Shown here piece after piece: positions 17,201 to 26,121 of a stretch of 64,000 nt of DNA (within the stretch, counting starts at the first letter, position 1; every line of letters starts with the position of its first letter). The notes beneath the pieces are model-generated. The model saw only the letters and a list, made by a program, of their open reading frames with translations, searched no databases and was not told the DNA's origin. Both the position numbers and the translations under genes were made by a program. Source of the DNA: JAUIET01 sp045106985 (lineage in GTDB: Bacteria; Pseudomonadota; Gammaproteobacteria; Pseudomonadales; JAUIET01); assembly GCA_045106985.1 (NCBI GenBank), contig JBGCFQ010000011.1:1-64000 (forward strand), given 5' to 3'.

Positions 17201-18211
17201 TTACTTATAACCACTGGGGTTTTCGCTTTGCCATTTCCAAGTATCGCGCACCATATCATTAACTGAACGAGTAGCCTCCCAGTCGAGCTCCTGCTTTGCT
17301 AACGAAGCATCGGCATAACAAGTCGCTATATCTCCGGGGCGCCTATCGCTTATTTTGTACTTTATGGTTTTGCCCGTCTCAGCTTCAAAAGCCTTAATCA
17401 TATCCAACACTGAGTACCCATTTCCTGTGCCAAGATTGTATGTAACAACGCCAGGGTTGGCCTGAAGTCGTTCAAGCGCTTTCAAATGTCCCAAAGCCAA
17501 ATCAACCACATGAATGTAGTCACGCACACCGGTTCCGTCCTTTGTAGGATAATCATCACCAAAGACTGAAAGGCAATCGAGTTTTCCTACTGCCACCTGG
17601 CTGACAAACGGCATAAGATTATTAGGTATATCAGCAGGGTCTTCGCCGATGGTTCCACTATGGTGCGCACCAACCGGGTTGAAATAGCGCAATAGTGCAA
17701 TGTTCCAGCTTGCATCAGACACATTCAAGTCTCGCAATATTTCTTCAACCATAAGTTTTGAACGGCCATAGGGATTGGTTGCCGACAAAGGGAAGTCTTC
17801 CTTTATAGGGACCGTCGCGGGATCTCCGTAAACCGTTGCTGAAGAGCTAAACACGATATTACGGATGTTATTTGCGTCCAATACATCACACAACGTTAAC
17901 GTGCCCTGGATATTATTCTGGTAGTACATCAGCGACTTCTCAACTGATTCACCGACCGCCTTCAGACCTGCAAAGTGAATGACCGAATCCACCTTATGCT
18001 GTTGAAGCACTGCATTCAGACCATCGTAGTCTCGTATGTCCACTTTATAGAATGGGATAGTCTGTTTACTGATGCGCTCTACTCGCTTAACAGCTTCTTC
18101 ACTGCTGTTAGATAGGTTATCAACCACAACAACAGAGTGCCCTGCTTGCAGTAACTCCACACATGTGTGGCTGCCAATGTAGCCGGCTCCACCAGTGACT
18201 AAAACTTTCAT
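17201..18211 (-). CDS. galE: UDP-glucose 4-epimerase GalE
   Basis: GalE interconverts UDP-glucose and UDP-galactose, supplying precursors for surface polysaccharides. The 336-residue protein is a typical extended SDR: NAD-binding TGGAGYIGSH at residues 6-15, SSSATVYG near 122, catalytic Tyr148 and Lys152 in NPYGRSK, and RYFNPVGAH near 190. Length matches E. coli GalE (338). It is a single gene with no neighbouring gal operon, so a role in envelope sugars rather than galactose catabolism is likely. Confidence 0.96.
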   Translation of the reverse strand: MKVLVTGGAGYIGSHTCVELLQAGHSVVVVDNLSNSSEEAVKRVERISKQTIPFYKVDIRDYDGLNAVLQQHKVDSVIHFAGLKAVGESVEKSLMYYQNNIQGTLTLCDVLDANNIRNIVFSSSATVYGDPATVPIKEDFPLSATNPYGRSKLMVEEILRDLNVSDASWNIALLRYFNPVGAHHSGTIGEDPADIPNNLMPFVSQVAVGKLDCLSVFGDDYPTKDGTGVRDYIHVVDLALGHLKALERLQANPGVVTYNLGTGNGYSVLDMIKAFEAETGKTIKYKISDRRPGDIATCYADASLAKQELDWEATRSVNDMVRDTWKWQSENPSGYK

Positions 18212-18252
18212 ACAATAGTCTCGCTATCTGTCTATTTCTTTACGTCAATAGA

Positions 18253-18258
18253 TATAAT
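18253..18258 (+). promoter_or_regulatory. Possible -10 box for trmA
   Basis: A perfect TATAAT lies 58 bp before the trmA start in the galE/trmA divergent gap. Upstream hexamers at 16-19 bp spacing match the -35 consensus poorly, so the assignment is weak. Confidence 0.25.
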
Positions 18259-18315
18259 AGTGCACCCAGCCATTCTCGCCGCTGCCCACCCACATTTTTA
18301 CTATTTCTCTTACTT

Positions 18316-19416
18316 ATGCATCCTAGCCAGGCAACGTTCCAACCTACCGCGGAAGAATACCAAGACCAATTATCGAGCAAAGTCGAAAGACTGAGCGAGA
18401 TACTTAAACCTTTCACTGCGGGTATCGACTCGGTGCACCAATCGCCAGGGACCGGTTACAGAATGCGGGCTGAGTTTCGCGTTTGGCATAATGATGATGA
18501 TCTCAATTACGTGATGTTTCCTAAAGGAGAGCCAAAGTCACCGTTCATCATAGATCGCTATCTACCTGGCTCAAGTACTATGCAGCGCCATATGCCTATT
18601 TTGCTAAAAGTACTGCGCCAAAATAACGAGCTGCGCAACCGCCTTTTCCAGGTTGACTTCCTCACCACCCAGACAGGAGAATGCCTGCTCAGTTTGTTGT
18701 ATCACAGGAAACTCGAGCATGAGTGGGAATCTCAAGCACGTGAGTTAGAAACGCTGTTAAATGTATCTGTCATTGGACGCAGTCGAAAGCAGAAAATCGT
18801 TTGTAGTAAAGACAGTGTTAAAGAGCGCTTTCACGTCGCGGATCGAGAACTTTACTATAAGCAATACGAAAACAGCTTCACTCAACCCAACGCGACTATA
18901 AATGAACAAATGCTAGGCTGGGCCCAGCAGCACACAGTGAATAGTAATCATGATTTGCTGGAGTTGTACTGTGGAAATGGCAATTTCAGCATAGCGCTGG
19001 CCAGTAACTTTCGAAAAGTGTTGGCGACCGAAGTGGATAAATTTGGCATTCGCGCGGCGCTCTTCAATGCCGAACAAAACGCAGTTGAAAACCTTGAGTT
19101 AGTGAGAATGTCGGCGGAAGATGTATCTTCGGCGTTGTCAGCTGTGCGCGAGTTTCGCCGTTTCGCGCACATTGACCTCCATTCTTACGCCTTCGGCACG
19201 GTGTTAGTTGATCCACCCCGCGCAGGGCTTGACGATACAGCTCTGAAGTTCATTCAAAGCTTTGACAAAATTATCTATGTGTCTTGTAATCCCGACTCAC
19301 TGCGCGAAAACCTCCAGTCGTTAACAAGCACCCATAAACTTGTGCGCTCAGCATTGTTTGACCAGTTTCCCTTCACCGAACACATTGAAACAGGTGTGAT
19401 ATTGCAACGGCGATAA
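18316..19416 (+). CDS. trmA: tRNA (uracil-5-)-methyltransferase TrmA
   Basis: TrmA makes 5-methyluridine at position 54 (T loop) of nearly all tRNAs using S-adenosylmethionine. The product is 366 residues, exactly the E. coli length. ELYCGNGNFS near residue 215 is the SAM motif, DPPRAGLD lies near 299, Cys324 in SCNP is the nucleophile and Glu358 in EHIET the general base, at the E. coli positions. It lacks the Fe-S cysteines of RlmD/RlmC. It ends one base before the convergent gene at 19418. Confidence 0.97.
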   Translation: MHPSQATFQPTAEEYQDQLSSKVERLSEILKPFTAGIDSVHQSPGTGYRMRAEFRVWHNDDDLNYVMFPKGEPKSPFIIDRYLPGSSTMQRHMPILLKVLRQNNELRNRLFQVDFLTTQTGECLLSLLYHRKLEHEWESQARELETLLNVSVIGRSRKQKIVCSKDSVKERFHVADRELYYKQYENSFTQPNATINEQMLGWAQQHTVNSNHDLLELYCGNGNFSIALASNFRKVLATEVDKFGIRAALFNAEQNAVENLELVRMSAEDVSSALSAVREFRRFAHIDLHSYAFGTVLVDPPRAGLDDTALKFIQSFDKIIYVSCNPDSLRENLQSLTSTHKLVRSALFDQFPFTEHIETGVILQRR

Positions 19417-19417
19417 G

Positions 19418-20383
19418 TCAGTAAACATGAATTCCTAGCTCTTCGAGCTTAGGCGGCAGCATTTCGTCTAATTGGCTAATGTCCTCTTCCGTGAGCTCAA
19501 TAAGGGTAATCCGTTGCTCTCGACACCATTCTTGTTTCGCAAGCCGCTGTGACAACTTTCCGGGCGGATCGCTGTTGTACCAAATATCAATAAAGAGCCC
19601 ATATTTAGGCAAGTAAAAGTCGCAGGCATATTCTTCGTGCCCCGCCAGTGGTCGCCTATAGGCGTGCGTCAGGTCAAGAAGATACAACCACTGACAAAGC
19701 TCTGCCTCTGCAACGGTGCGTAAGACATGCCCATCCAAGGAGGAGTAACACGTTTCACCCGACAATTGCGTGAGGTGTTCTTCCTCAAATAAATCAGGCT
19801 CTCTATCAGGCTGATGGTTACGCAACAGGTTGATGGCGTTAAAACTGGCAACAAGTGCGGGTTCGCTTAGAACCGCGTGCGGCCAACTAGCGTAGTGACG
19901 ACCTTGCTCTGTTTGAAGTTGTGTAGCGCCTAATGACTCACCTTCCTCAGTAAGCAACCAACCTTGCTCAGTGCGCCTTATCCAACCTAGCTCCCGAAGT
20001 ACTCTATTGGTTAGGCGAGCTGACCGGCTGAAATGGTCTCCAATACCACTTGCTGTAATTTGGCTGGCGTCCGCCGCCGCTTGGAGTAAAGGGTGGTCGC
20101 AGAGAATGCTTGGCCAAACAATATACCGGCCGTAAGATTCGCTATCGCGGTATTCACCGCCCTGCTCTTCACCTTTTGCCAATAACTGCCAGCTTTCCTC
20201 AGCCCTCACTATCCATTCATAATCCCTCAATAGCTTAAACAAACGTCGTGAAGACATTTGCAAAGTTTTCGCGAGTGCCGTGGTTGAGATTAAACGGTCT
20301 GATGCCACTTCAATATCCTGAATGAGGCCTAATTGCCCGCAATTTACCGCTTCAATCCAGACAATAGCAACACATAACCGCAT
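19418..20383 (-). CDS. Two winged-helix-like repeats fused to a PD-(D/E)XK nuclease-like domain
   Basis: I do not recognise a named family. Residues about 33-95 and 108-175 look like a tandem duplication: each begins with a helix-turn-helix-like segment (STTALAKTLQMSSRRLFKLL; ASGIGDHFSRSARLTNRVL), then a wing with W(Q/L)LL, then a G-R-Y/H-x3-WP motif. Residues about 215-315 resemble a compact PD-(D/E)XK nuclease: Glu227 in a helix AEAELCQWLYLL, Asp255 in CDFYLPKYG, Asp266 in FIDIW, then Lys283. The sheet ends ITLIELT. Asp replaces the usual Glu and the usual lysine after it is absent, so activity is uncertain. It is a lone gene, convergent with trmA. Several alternative starts exist. Confidence 0.6.
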   Translation of the reverse strand: MRLCVAIVWIEAVNCGQLGLIQDIEVASDRLISTTALAKTLQMSSRRLFKLLRDYEWIVRAEESWQLLAKGEEQGGEYRDSESYGRYIVWPSILCDHPLLQAAADASQITASGIGDHFSRSARLTNRVLRELGWIRRTEQGWLLTEEGESLGATQLQTEQGRHYASWPHAVLSEPALVASFNAINLLRNHQPDREPDLFEEEHLTQLSGETCYSSLDGHVLRTVAEAELCQWLYLLDLTHAYRRPLAGHEEYACDFYLPKYGLFIDIWYNSDPPGKLSQRLAKQEWCREQRITLIELTEEDISQLDEMLPPKLEELGIHVY

Positions 20384-20614
20384 GTGTAATCAAATTGTCC
20401 ACAGAAACGGTGGATACTTCTGGGGATAAATTAGCCAGGAATCAAGCTGGACATGACATTTAGCGTTTCAGCGCCGCTAAAGCCAGAGCATAGATAAGTT
20501 ATATATGCCTTACTATTCAATAACATACGGGCATTTTGTTAAGCAATGAAAAAACTATAAGCCGTAAGCCCTTAATAAAGAAATCTCATTGTGGGGCTGT
20601 GTATAAACAGTTTC
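20384..20614. other. Gap upstream of the nuclease-like gene
   Basis: These 231 bp are AT-rich and hold no open frame of note. They should contain the promoter of the minus-strand nuclease-like gene at 19418-20383 and the 3' end of the metallo-hydrolase transcript. I could not assign a promoter with confidence. Confidence 0.3.
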
Positions 20615-21277
20615 TCAATCAGCCTGAACAAAAGGGTTGGCTCTCATTTCTTCGCCGATGCTCGTACTAGGGCCATGGCCGGTGATCACGCTCGCCTCGG
20701 GGTCTAAAGTATAAATACGTTCTCGTATGGACTTTTCGATTACCTTAAAATCACCGCCAGGCAGGTCGGTTCGACCAATAGACTGCTTAAAAAGAGTATC
20801 ACCGGCGACCAACAACTTGTCGCGCTCAAACCAGAAGCTCATAGAACCTTCAGTATGCCCTGGCGTGTGCAGCGCAACGCCGCCACAACAGCTGAGCTCT
20901 TCGTCATCCTCCATCCAAAAGTCAGGGTCTGGTAGCGGTTCGTATGGCACTCCAAACCGTTTGCATTGCTCCTCAGCCATATCCCACCACATCTTGTCGC
21001 CTTTATGCAGATGTATACTGGCTCCAGTCGCGGCTTTCAACTCCCCGGCGGCTAGAATATGGTCCAAATGAGCATGGGTATGAATGATGGTTACCAAGCG
21101 GAGTTCATGCTTTTCCAGAACGGCCAATATCCGCTGCGCGTCGCCACCAGGATCTATCACTAGCGCTCGTTTAGAGGCTTTGTCACCGATTATTGCGCAA
21201 TTGCACTGTAATGGACCAACTGGAAAAGTTTCCATGATCATATTGGATACTGGAAGATCGCTCATTTCTGGCCTCAA
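20615..21277 (-). CDS. Metallo-beta-lactamase-fold hydrolase (YcbL/glyoxalase II-like)
   Basis: This is a cytosolic zinc hydrolase of the MBL fold, of the short glyoxalase II-like YcbL group that hydrolyses S-lactoylglutathione or similar thioesters. The 220-residue protein contains the metal-binding THAHLDH near residue 65, HTPGHTEGS near 137 with another ligand His, GDTLF near 160, and the final ligand in ITGHGP near 201. It starts MRPEMSDLP...; internal Met codons leave the exact start open. Its start overlaps the dUTPase stop by 4 nt, so the two are co-translated. The substrate is not determinable here. Confidence 0.85.
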   Translation of the reverse strand: MRPEMSDLPVSNMIMETFPVGPLQCNCAIIGDKASKRALVIDPGGDAQRILAVLEKHELRLVTIIHTHAHLDHILAAGELKAATGASIHLHKGDKMWWDMAEEQCKRFGVPYEPLPDPDFWMEDDEELSCCGGVALHTPGHTEGSMSFWFERDKLLVAGDTLFKQSIGRTDLPGGDFKVIEKSIRERIYTLDPEASVITGHGPSTSIGEEMRANPFVQAD

Positions 21278-21906
21278 TTAAGTATGGATTGATAGCGCTC
21301 TTTCAAGCACTGATACAATTGCTGTTCAAAATCATCGGCAGCCGGGTTTAAGTCCCGACTTATCTCAACTAAATGCTCATTATCCTCTCGACCCGCCCAG
21401 AGCTTCAAATAACTGCCGTCTTTATAGCCGTGGTCTTGCCGGAAGAAATTGAGTACGTTTTTACCCACGTAGGCCAGATACAAATCATCAGCCGACATAT
21501 TGGCCGCATTTAGCAAAACCCAAAAGTGTGAAACTGAAAACTCTCTGCTAACCAAGGTATCAGTAGCCAGCGCTTCCGTAGCCTCGAGAATGCCCAAACT
21601 TTCTTCATTTTGAAATGAGGTAAGCGTCTGTTCCATATTCGCGGCAATATCTTCCAACGCTCGGCCATTGATGAGCATGCTCAAACCAAAGTGCCAAATA
21701 TCGACTATCTCTAGTTGCACTTGCTCTAAATCGGGCGCCTGCTTCTTCCACCATTTATAACCGTGATGTTCCATCAATTCGCCACATTCAATCCATAGCG
21801 CGCGATAGTAAGCAAAGCCCTGCTCGAACCATTGGGGATGAACTTTGCTATTCATGCGATGCTGCAGCTCTAGCATCCTTGTAAATTGTTGTTGTCGTTT
21901 GGTCAC
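21274..21906 (-). CDS. Dimeric-type dUTPase
   Basis: This enzyme hydrolyses dUTP to dUMP and pyrophosphate, keeping uracil out of DNA. The 210-residue protein is the all-alpha dimeric family (PF08761), unrelated to trimeric Dut. Metal-binding residues Glu40, Glu43, Glu66 and Asp69 lie in WIECGELMEHHG and LEIVDIWH; the second half has YVGKNVLNFFRQDHGYKDGSY and EDNEHL, also typical. The downstream MBL hydrolase gene overlaps by 4 nt. Some relatives act on other dNTPs, so substrate range is inferred. Confidence 0.85.
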   Translation of the reverse strand: MTKRQQQFTRMLELQHRMNSKVHPQWFEQGFAYYRALWIECGELMEHHGYKWWKKQAPDLEQVQLEIVDIWHFGLSMLINGRALEDIAANMEQTLTSFQNEESLGILEATEALATDTLVSREFSVSHFWVLLNAANMSADDLYLAYVGKNVLNFFRQDHGYKDGSYLKLWAGREDNEHLVEISRDLNPAADDFEQQLYQCLKERYQSILN

Positions 21907-22389
21907 CGAGACCTATACCCCTCTAATTTGTCGCTACATCTTAGTTAAAACATTAACCAGTTAGCTCCTCACAATCAAGCCCACTTTCTGAGCGCCGCCA
22001 GAACTAGCTCAGCGCTTTCCACTGCGCGTTGTGCGATATCACTGACACAGATCTGCGTCTTTTTACTGGATCCCCATTCGCCCCTAACTGTTACACTTAG
22101 CACATACTGATAAAAATGCTGTTTAAGGAAAGAAAAACGTGGATCGAAAGAGCTGGCTTCTGATTTTAGTCGTTTTTCCAGTGCTGTTAGCTGCTGGCAC
22201 GTTCCTAATTAATACGCTTGTTTAACTGACACGGCCTAGTACTAAGCTCGCGTAATGCTGTGCCCGCCTTGCACAGGAGCTAACCGGGTCTTTACCCAAA
22301 CTTTTGACTCAAACAGGGAAGGTAACGCGCAGAGTTATGCAGACTTTTGTCAATGAACTTAAGCTGGATCAAAAAAAGCAGAATAAAAA
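21907..22389. other. Gap between dUTPase and tRNA-His
   Basis: These 483 bp hold two weak coding candidates on opposite strands (22139-22225 plus and 21975-22208 minus) and a T-rich stretch at the tRNA-His 3' side. No hairpin terminator for the tRNA operon is visible; the tRNA body followed by T-runs may serve. A promoter for the dUTPase gene should also lie here. Confidence 0.35.
22139..22225 (+). CDS. Possible 28-residue membrane peptide
   Basis: A GTG-started frame preceded by an AAGGAA ribosome-binding site encodes 28 residues: a short basic start (VDRKSW) and one continuous hydrophobic helix. This is the pattern of single-pass small membrane proteins. I recognise no family, and the opposite strand is also open here, so it is a candidate only. 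Confidence 0.35.
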   Translation: MDRKSWLLILVVFPVLLAAGTFLINTLV

Positions 22390-22466
22390 TGGGGTGGCGT
22401 ATGGGGCTCGAACCCACGACCGCCGGAATCACAATCCGGAGCTCTACCAACTGAGCTAACGCCACC
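22390..22466 (-). tRNA. tRNA-His (anticodon GTG)
   Basis: A 77-nt histidine tRNA with the hallmark extra G at position -1 paired to C73, giving an 8-bp acceptor (GGTGGCGT pairing with ACGCCACC), and encoded CCA. The anticodon loop TTGTGAT gives GTG. Third gene of the Pro-Arg-His operon. Confidence 0.97.
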
Positions 22467-22562
22467 ATGGCACCATCTGTAGTGACTAGCCACTGCCGTC
22501 TGTATTCAGGAATCGCAAATTGCGTGCCCACCCAATTACAAACATCCTAAGAAGCACGCGAT

Positions 22563-22639
22563 TGGCGCGCCCGGCAGGACTCGAACCTGCAACCCCCGGC
22601 TTAGAAGGCCGGTGCTCTATCCAGTTGAGCTACGGGCGC
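22563..22639 (-). tRNA. tRNA-Arg (anticodon TCT)
   Basis: A 77-nt arginine tRNA with acceptor GCGCCCG/CGGGCGC, discriminator G and encoded CCA. The anticodon loop CTTCTAA gives TCT, reading AGA and AGG. Second gene of the tRNA operon. Confidence 0.97.
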
Positions 22640-22658
22640 GTGGCAAGAGTCGAAAAAT

Positions 22659-22735
22659 TGGTCGGGGTAGAGAGATTCGAACTCCCGACATCCTGCTCCC
22701 AAAGCAGGCGCGCTACCAGACTGCGCTATACCCCG
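22659..22735 (-). tRNA. tRNA-Pro (anticodon TGG)
   Basis: A 77-nt proline tRNA with acceptor CGGGGTA/TACCCCG, discriminator A and encoded CCA. The anticodon loop TTTGGGA gives TGG. First gene of the tRNA operon, with the promoter 32-60 bp upstream. Confidence 0.97.
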
Positions 22736-22773
22736 AACGGTATTTTCCAAGCACTCTCAGACGAGAGGACGGC

Positions 22774-22802
22774 ATGATACGCATGCGAGTTTCACTCGTC
22801 AA
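22774..22802 (-). promoter_or_regulatory. Promoter of the Pro-Arg-His tRNA operon
   Basis: On the minus strand TTGACG (22797-22802), a 17-bp spacer and TATCAT (22774-22779) lie before tRNA-Pro, followed by a GC-rich GCCGTCC discriminator as expected for a stringently controlled stable-RNA promoter. Transcription would begin about 30 nt before the mature tRNA. Confidence 0.7.
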
Positions 22803-22829
22803 TGGTCTTTCTCATGCAACTTATTAACG

Positions 22830-24233
22830 CTATTTCTTTCTCCAGCGCGTCCCTTCTCTACTGTCTTCCAAAATCACGCCTTCAGACTCGAGTTCAGCTC
22901 GGATTCGATCGGCTTCTTGGTAATCTTTGGCGGCCTTAGCCTCATCTCTTGCTCGCACTCTGCTTTCTATGCCTGCTGTGTCCTCAGCACTTGTTGAAGC
23001 CCCCTGCAGCAATTCATTCGGTTCTCGCTGCAACAAACCTAAAGTTGCACCCAAACGAATAACAACAGCCGCCAAGTCGCTGGCGGTGTCAGCATCACCG
23101 TCCTGCTTCGCAACATTAAGCCGCCTAGCTACGTCGAAAATAACCGCCAACGCCTCCGGGGTGCCAAAATCATCGTCCATAGCCACTTGAAACTTATTCC
23201 AGGCTTCGACACCAGTTGGGCAGTTAGCATTCCCTGTAGTGGCGTTAACATCCGCTAGCGCTAAATAGAACCTCTGCAATGCAGCTTGTGCGTTCTTAAG
23301 GTTATCCTCGGAGTAGTTGATAGGCGTTCGATAATGGCTGGACACAAGAAAGTAACGCACCACTTCAGCATCGTATTTATCAAGAATTTCTTTGATGGTG
23401 AAGAAGTTACCGAGCGATTTCGACATCTTTTCATGGTCTACGCGTACTGCATTATTATGCAACCAATACTTGGCAAAATGCTGATGGGTGGCCGCTTCCG
23501 CTTGCGCTATTTCATTCTCATGGTGAGGAAACACAAGATCTTGCCCGCCGCCATGAATATCAAAACTGTCTCCAAGGTTAGCGGTAGCCATCGCTGAGCA
23601 CTCAATGTGCCAGCCAGGTCTGCCTCTACCCCATTCTGCATCGAAGTGCGCGTCAGCAGGTTCGTCAGGATTTGCGCCCTTCCAAAGAGCAAAGTCTCGT
23701 GGGTCGCGCTTCAGTTCACCGATCTCAATGCGTGCACCATCAAGCAGTTCATCCGGTTTTTTACCTGATAGTTTGCCATAGCCGGCGAACGACTTAACCG
23801 AAAAATAAACATCTCCATTCTCTGCCGCGTAGGCACTGCCGTTGTCAATGAGGCTCTTAATGAGCACTCTCATTTCATCAATGTATTCCGTTGCGCGCGG
23901 CTCTATATCAGGGGGGGTAATGGATAAACGGGCTTCGTCTTCGTGCATCACGTCTATGAACTTTGCGGTCAGCTCTCGAAAAGGAACTCCGCTCTCTGCC
24001 GCCCGTCGCAATATCTTGTCGTCGATATCAGTAATGTTTCGAGCATAAGTCAACTCATAATCACGCTGCCTCAGCCACCTAGCAATCACATCAAAGGCCA
24101 CCAACATACGCGCATGCCCTAGATGGCAATAGTCGTAAACAGTAATTCCACACACGTACATGTTTACCTTGTTGCCATTTAGCGGAACAAACTCTTCCTT
24201 ACGCCGAGTGAGAGTATTGAATACCTGTAACAT
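22830..24233 (-). CDS. cysS: Cysteinyl-tRNA synthetase
   Basis: CysRS charges tRNA-Cys in the cytosol. The 467-residue class I enzyme has the HIGH variant HLGH at about residues 37-40, the zinc ligand Cys28 in YVCGITVYD, another in WHIECSAM near 209, and KMSKSLGNF near 268. The C-terminal helical domain and late ILEDSREGTRWRKK are typical. Its ATG immediately abuts the glnS stop codon, so the two synthetases form one transcription unit. Confidence 0.98.
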   Translation of the reverse strand: MLQVFNTLTRRKEEFVPLNGNKVNMYVCGITVYDYCHLGHARMLVAFDVIARWLRQRDYELTYARNITDIDDKILRRAAESGVPFRELTAKFIDVMHEDEARLSITPPDIEPRATEYIDEMRVLIKSLIDNGSAYAAENGDVYFSVKSFAGYGKLSGKKPDELLDGARIEIGELKRDPRDFALWKGANPDEPADAHFDAEWGRGRPGWHIECSAMATANLGDSFDIHGGGQDLVFPHHENEIAQAEAATHQHFAKYWLHNNAVRVDHEKMSKSLGNFFTIKEILDKYDAEVVRYFLVSSHYRTPINYSEDNLKNAQAALQRFYLALADVNATTGNANCPTGVEAWNKFQVAMDDDFGTPEALAVIFDVARRLNVAKQDGDADTASDLAAVVIRLGATLGLLQREPNELLQGASTSAEDTAGIESRVRARDEAKAAKDYQEADRIRAELESEGVILEDSREGTRWRKK

Positions 24234-25925
24234 CTAAACCCCCTTCTGACTCTTGGCCCAGCTATCGCGTAATCCAACAACACGATTGAACACCATTCTC
24301 TCTGGCGTTGAATCGTAGCGATCTACGCAGAAGTAACCCTCTCGCTCGAACTGAAATCGACTTTCGGGCTCGGCGCCAGCAAGACTGCGCTCAGCGCGTG
24401 CCTTTGTGCACACAGCCAAACTGTTTGGGTTAACCAAGTCAGTAAAATCCGAGTTGCTATCATCAGAGCCACTTTCAGGGTTTTCGACCTCAAACAGGCG
24501 ATCGTACAGTCGAACTTCGGCCTCTACACTCTCTGGAGCCGAAACCCAGTGGATAACACCCTTTGCTTTATATCCTTCGGGGTTTTTACCTAAGGTGTCG
24601 GGGTCATACTTGCAGTGTATTTCAATAAGCTTGCCTTTTTCATCTTCTACAGTTTTTTCGAAATTAACAACATAAGCACCGCGTAAACGCACCGGATGTT
24701 CGGGCGCAAGCCTTTTCCACTTACCTGGAGGGTCCATAGCAAAATCAGCACGATCGATAAATAGCTCTCGTGTAAGAGGCACTTCACGACGGCCCAGGCT
24801 CTCGTCTTTCGGATGATTGGGAAGATCTAGAGTGTGCACATGATCAGCGTCAAAATTGCTCAGCACTAGTTTAACGGGATCAAGCACGCACATCGCACGC
24901 GACGCAGACTTGTCCAGATCATTGCGAATCTCATATTCCAGCATCGCCATGTCGACCACACTATTACTTCGCGCAATACCAGCCGCTTCACAGAAGTTAC
25001 GTATAGAGGCAGGGGTATACCCTCTTCGACGCATTGCGGCAATCGTTGGCAATCGAGGGTCGTCCCAACCGTCAACCAACCCTTCATCGACTAATCTACG
25101 AAGTTTTCGCTTGCTGGTTATCGTGTAGTTCAGGTTAAGCCTGGCAAACTCGTATTGCTGTGGCTTTACGCCAGTTATCAGCTGGTCAATGAACCAATTG
25201 TATAACGGCCTGTGATCTTCAAACTCCAGAGTGCACAACGAATGTGTCACACCTTCCAAAGCGTCAGACAAACAGTGGGTGAAGTCATACATTGGATAGA
25301 TGCACCATTTGTCGCCCGTTTGATGATGCTTGGCAAACCGAATTCGGTAAATAATCGGATCCCGCATATTCATATTAGGCGCGGCCATATCAATTTTAGC
25401 CCGCAACACATGAGCACCTTCAGCAAATTCGCCTGCGCGCATGCGCTGAAAAAGATCACGATTCTCTTCTATGCTTCTTTCACGATGAGGGCTGTTTCGG
25501 CCAGGCTCAGTTAATGTCCCCCGATATTCTCTGGCCTCCTCGCCGCTTAAGCTATCAACATATGCCGAGCCGCTCTCTATCAGCTGAAGAGCAAAATCGT
25601 ACAGCTGATCAAAGTAACTGGATGCATACCGAACGTCTCCATCCCAAGCGAATCCCAACCACTCTATGTCAGCTTTTATTGAATCGACGTAATCGATATC
25701 TTCCTTTTCGGGGTTTGTGTCGTCAAACCTAAGATTGCACCTAGCAGTTACCTGCTCGCCATACTGCTCGGCAATACCAAAATTTAGGCAAATGGATTTC
25801 GCGTGACCCACATGTATGTAGCCATTTGGCTCTGGTGGAAAACGGGTTAGCAATTGTGTGTGCTTGCCCGATTTTAAATCTTGGTCAATGATTGTGTTTA
25901 TGAAGTGGCTGCTGGTCGATGCCAT
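24234..25925 (-). CDS. glnS: Glutaminyl-tRNA synthetase
   Basis: GlnRS charges tRNA-Gln directly. The class I signatures are HVGH in RFPPEPNGYIHVGHAK and TSKRK in the KMSKS position. The frame is open to an ATG at 25970, but I prefer the ATG at 25925 (MASTSSHF), giving 563 residues, close to E. coli's 554; the upstream 15 residues are not family-like. C-terminal beta-barrels include the FxREGYF segment. Encoded upstream of cysS with no gap and divergent from ppiB. Confidence 0.96.
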   Translation of the reverse strand: MASTSSHFINTIIDQDLKSGKHTQLLTRFPPEPNGYIHVGHAKSICLNFGIAEQYGEQVTARCNLRFDDTNPEKEDIDYVDSIKADIEWLGFAWDGDVRYASSYFDQLYDFALQLIESGSAYVDSLSGEEAREYRGTLTEPGRNSPHRERSIEENRDLFQRMRAGEFAEGAHVLRAKIDMAAPNMNMRDPIIYRIRFAKHHQTGDKWCIYPMYDFTHCLSDALEGVTHSLCTLEFEDHRPLYNWFIDQLITGVKPQQYEFARLNLNYTITSKRKLRRLVDEGLVDGWDDPRLPTIAAMRRRGYTPASIRNFCEAAGIARSNSVVDMAMLEYEIRNDLDKSASRAMCVLDPVKLVLSNFDADHVHTLDLPNHPKDESLGRREVPLTRELFIDRADFAMDPPGKWKRLAPEHPVRLRGAYVVNFEKTVEDEKGKLIEIHCKYDPDTLGKNPEGYKAKGVIHWVSAPESVEAEVRLYDRLFEVENPESGSDDSNSDFTDLVNPNSLAVCTKARAERSLAGAEPESRFQFEREGYFCVDRYDSTPERMVFNRVVGLRDSWAKSQKGV

Positions 25926-26121
25926 GTTGAACGGTACTCTAAAAGAAAGTGCTATTGGTTTGGTTATCACATATAGACGGGGGAAGACATCCCATAGGAA
26001 CTAGTTCCAATAAGATTGCTAATGTACCGCGCACTGGTCACCGCGGCTGGTCTCCTGTTGTCAAACGCCGTATTATAGCGGGTTCACACACCCACGTAAG
26101 GCTATTGGCAGGACATACTGT

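Noticed and set aside
22390..22735. Integration hot spot at the tRNA operon
   Set aside because: All three tRNAs are intact and no integrase, att duplication or foreign gene is seen nearby.
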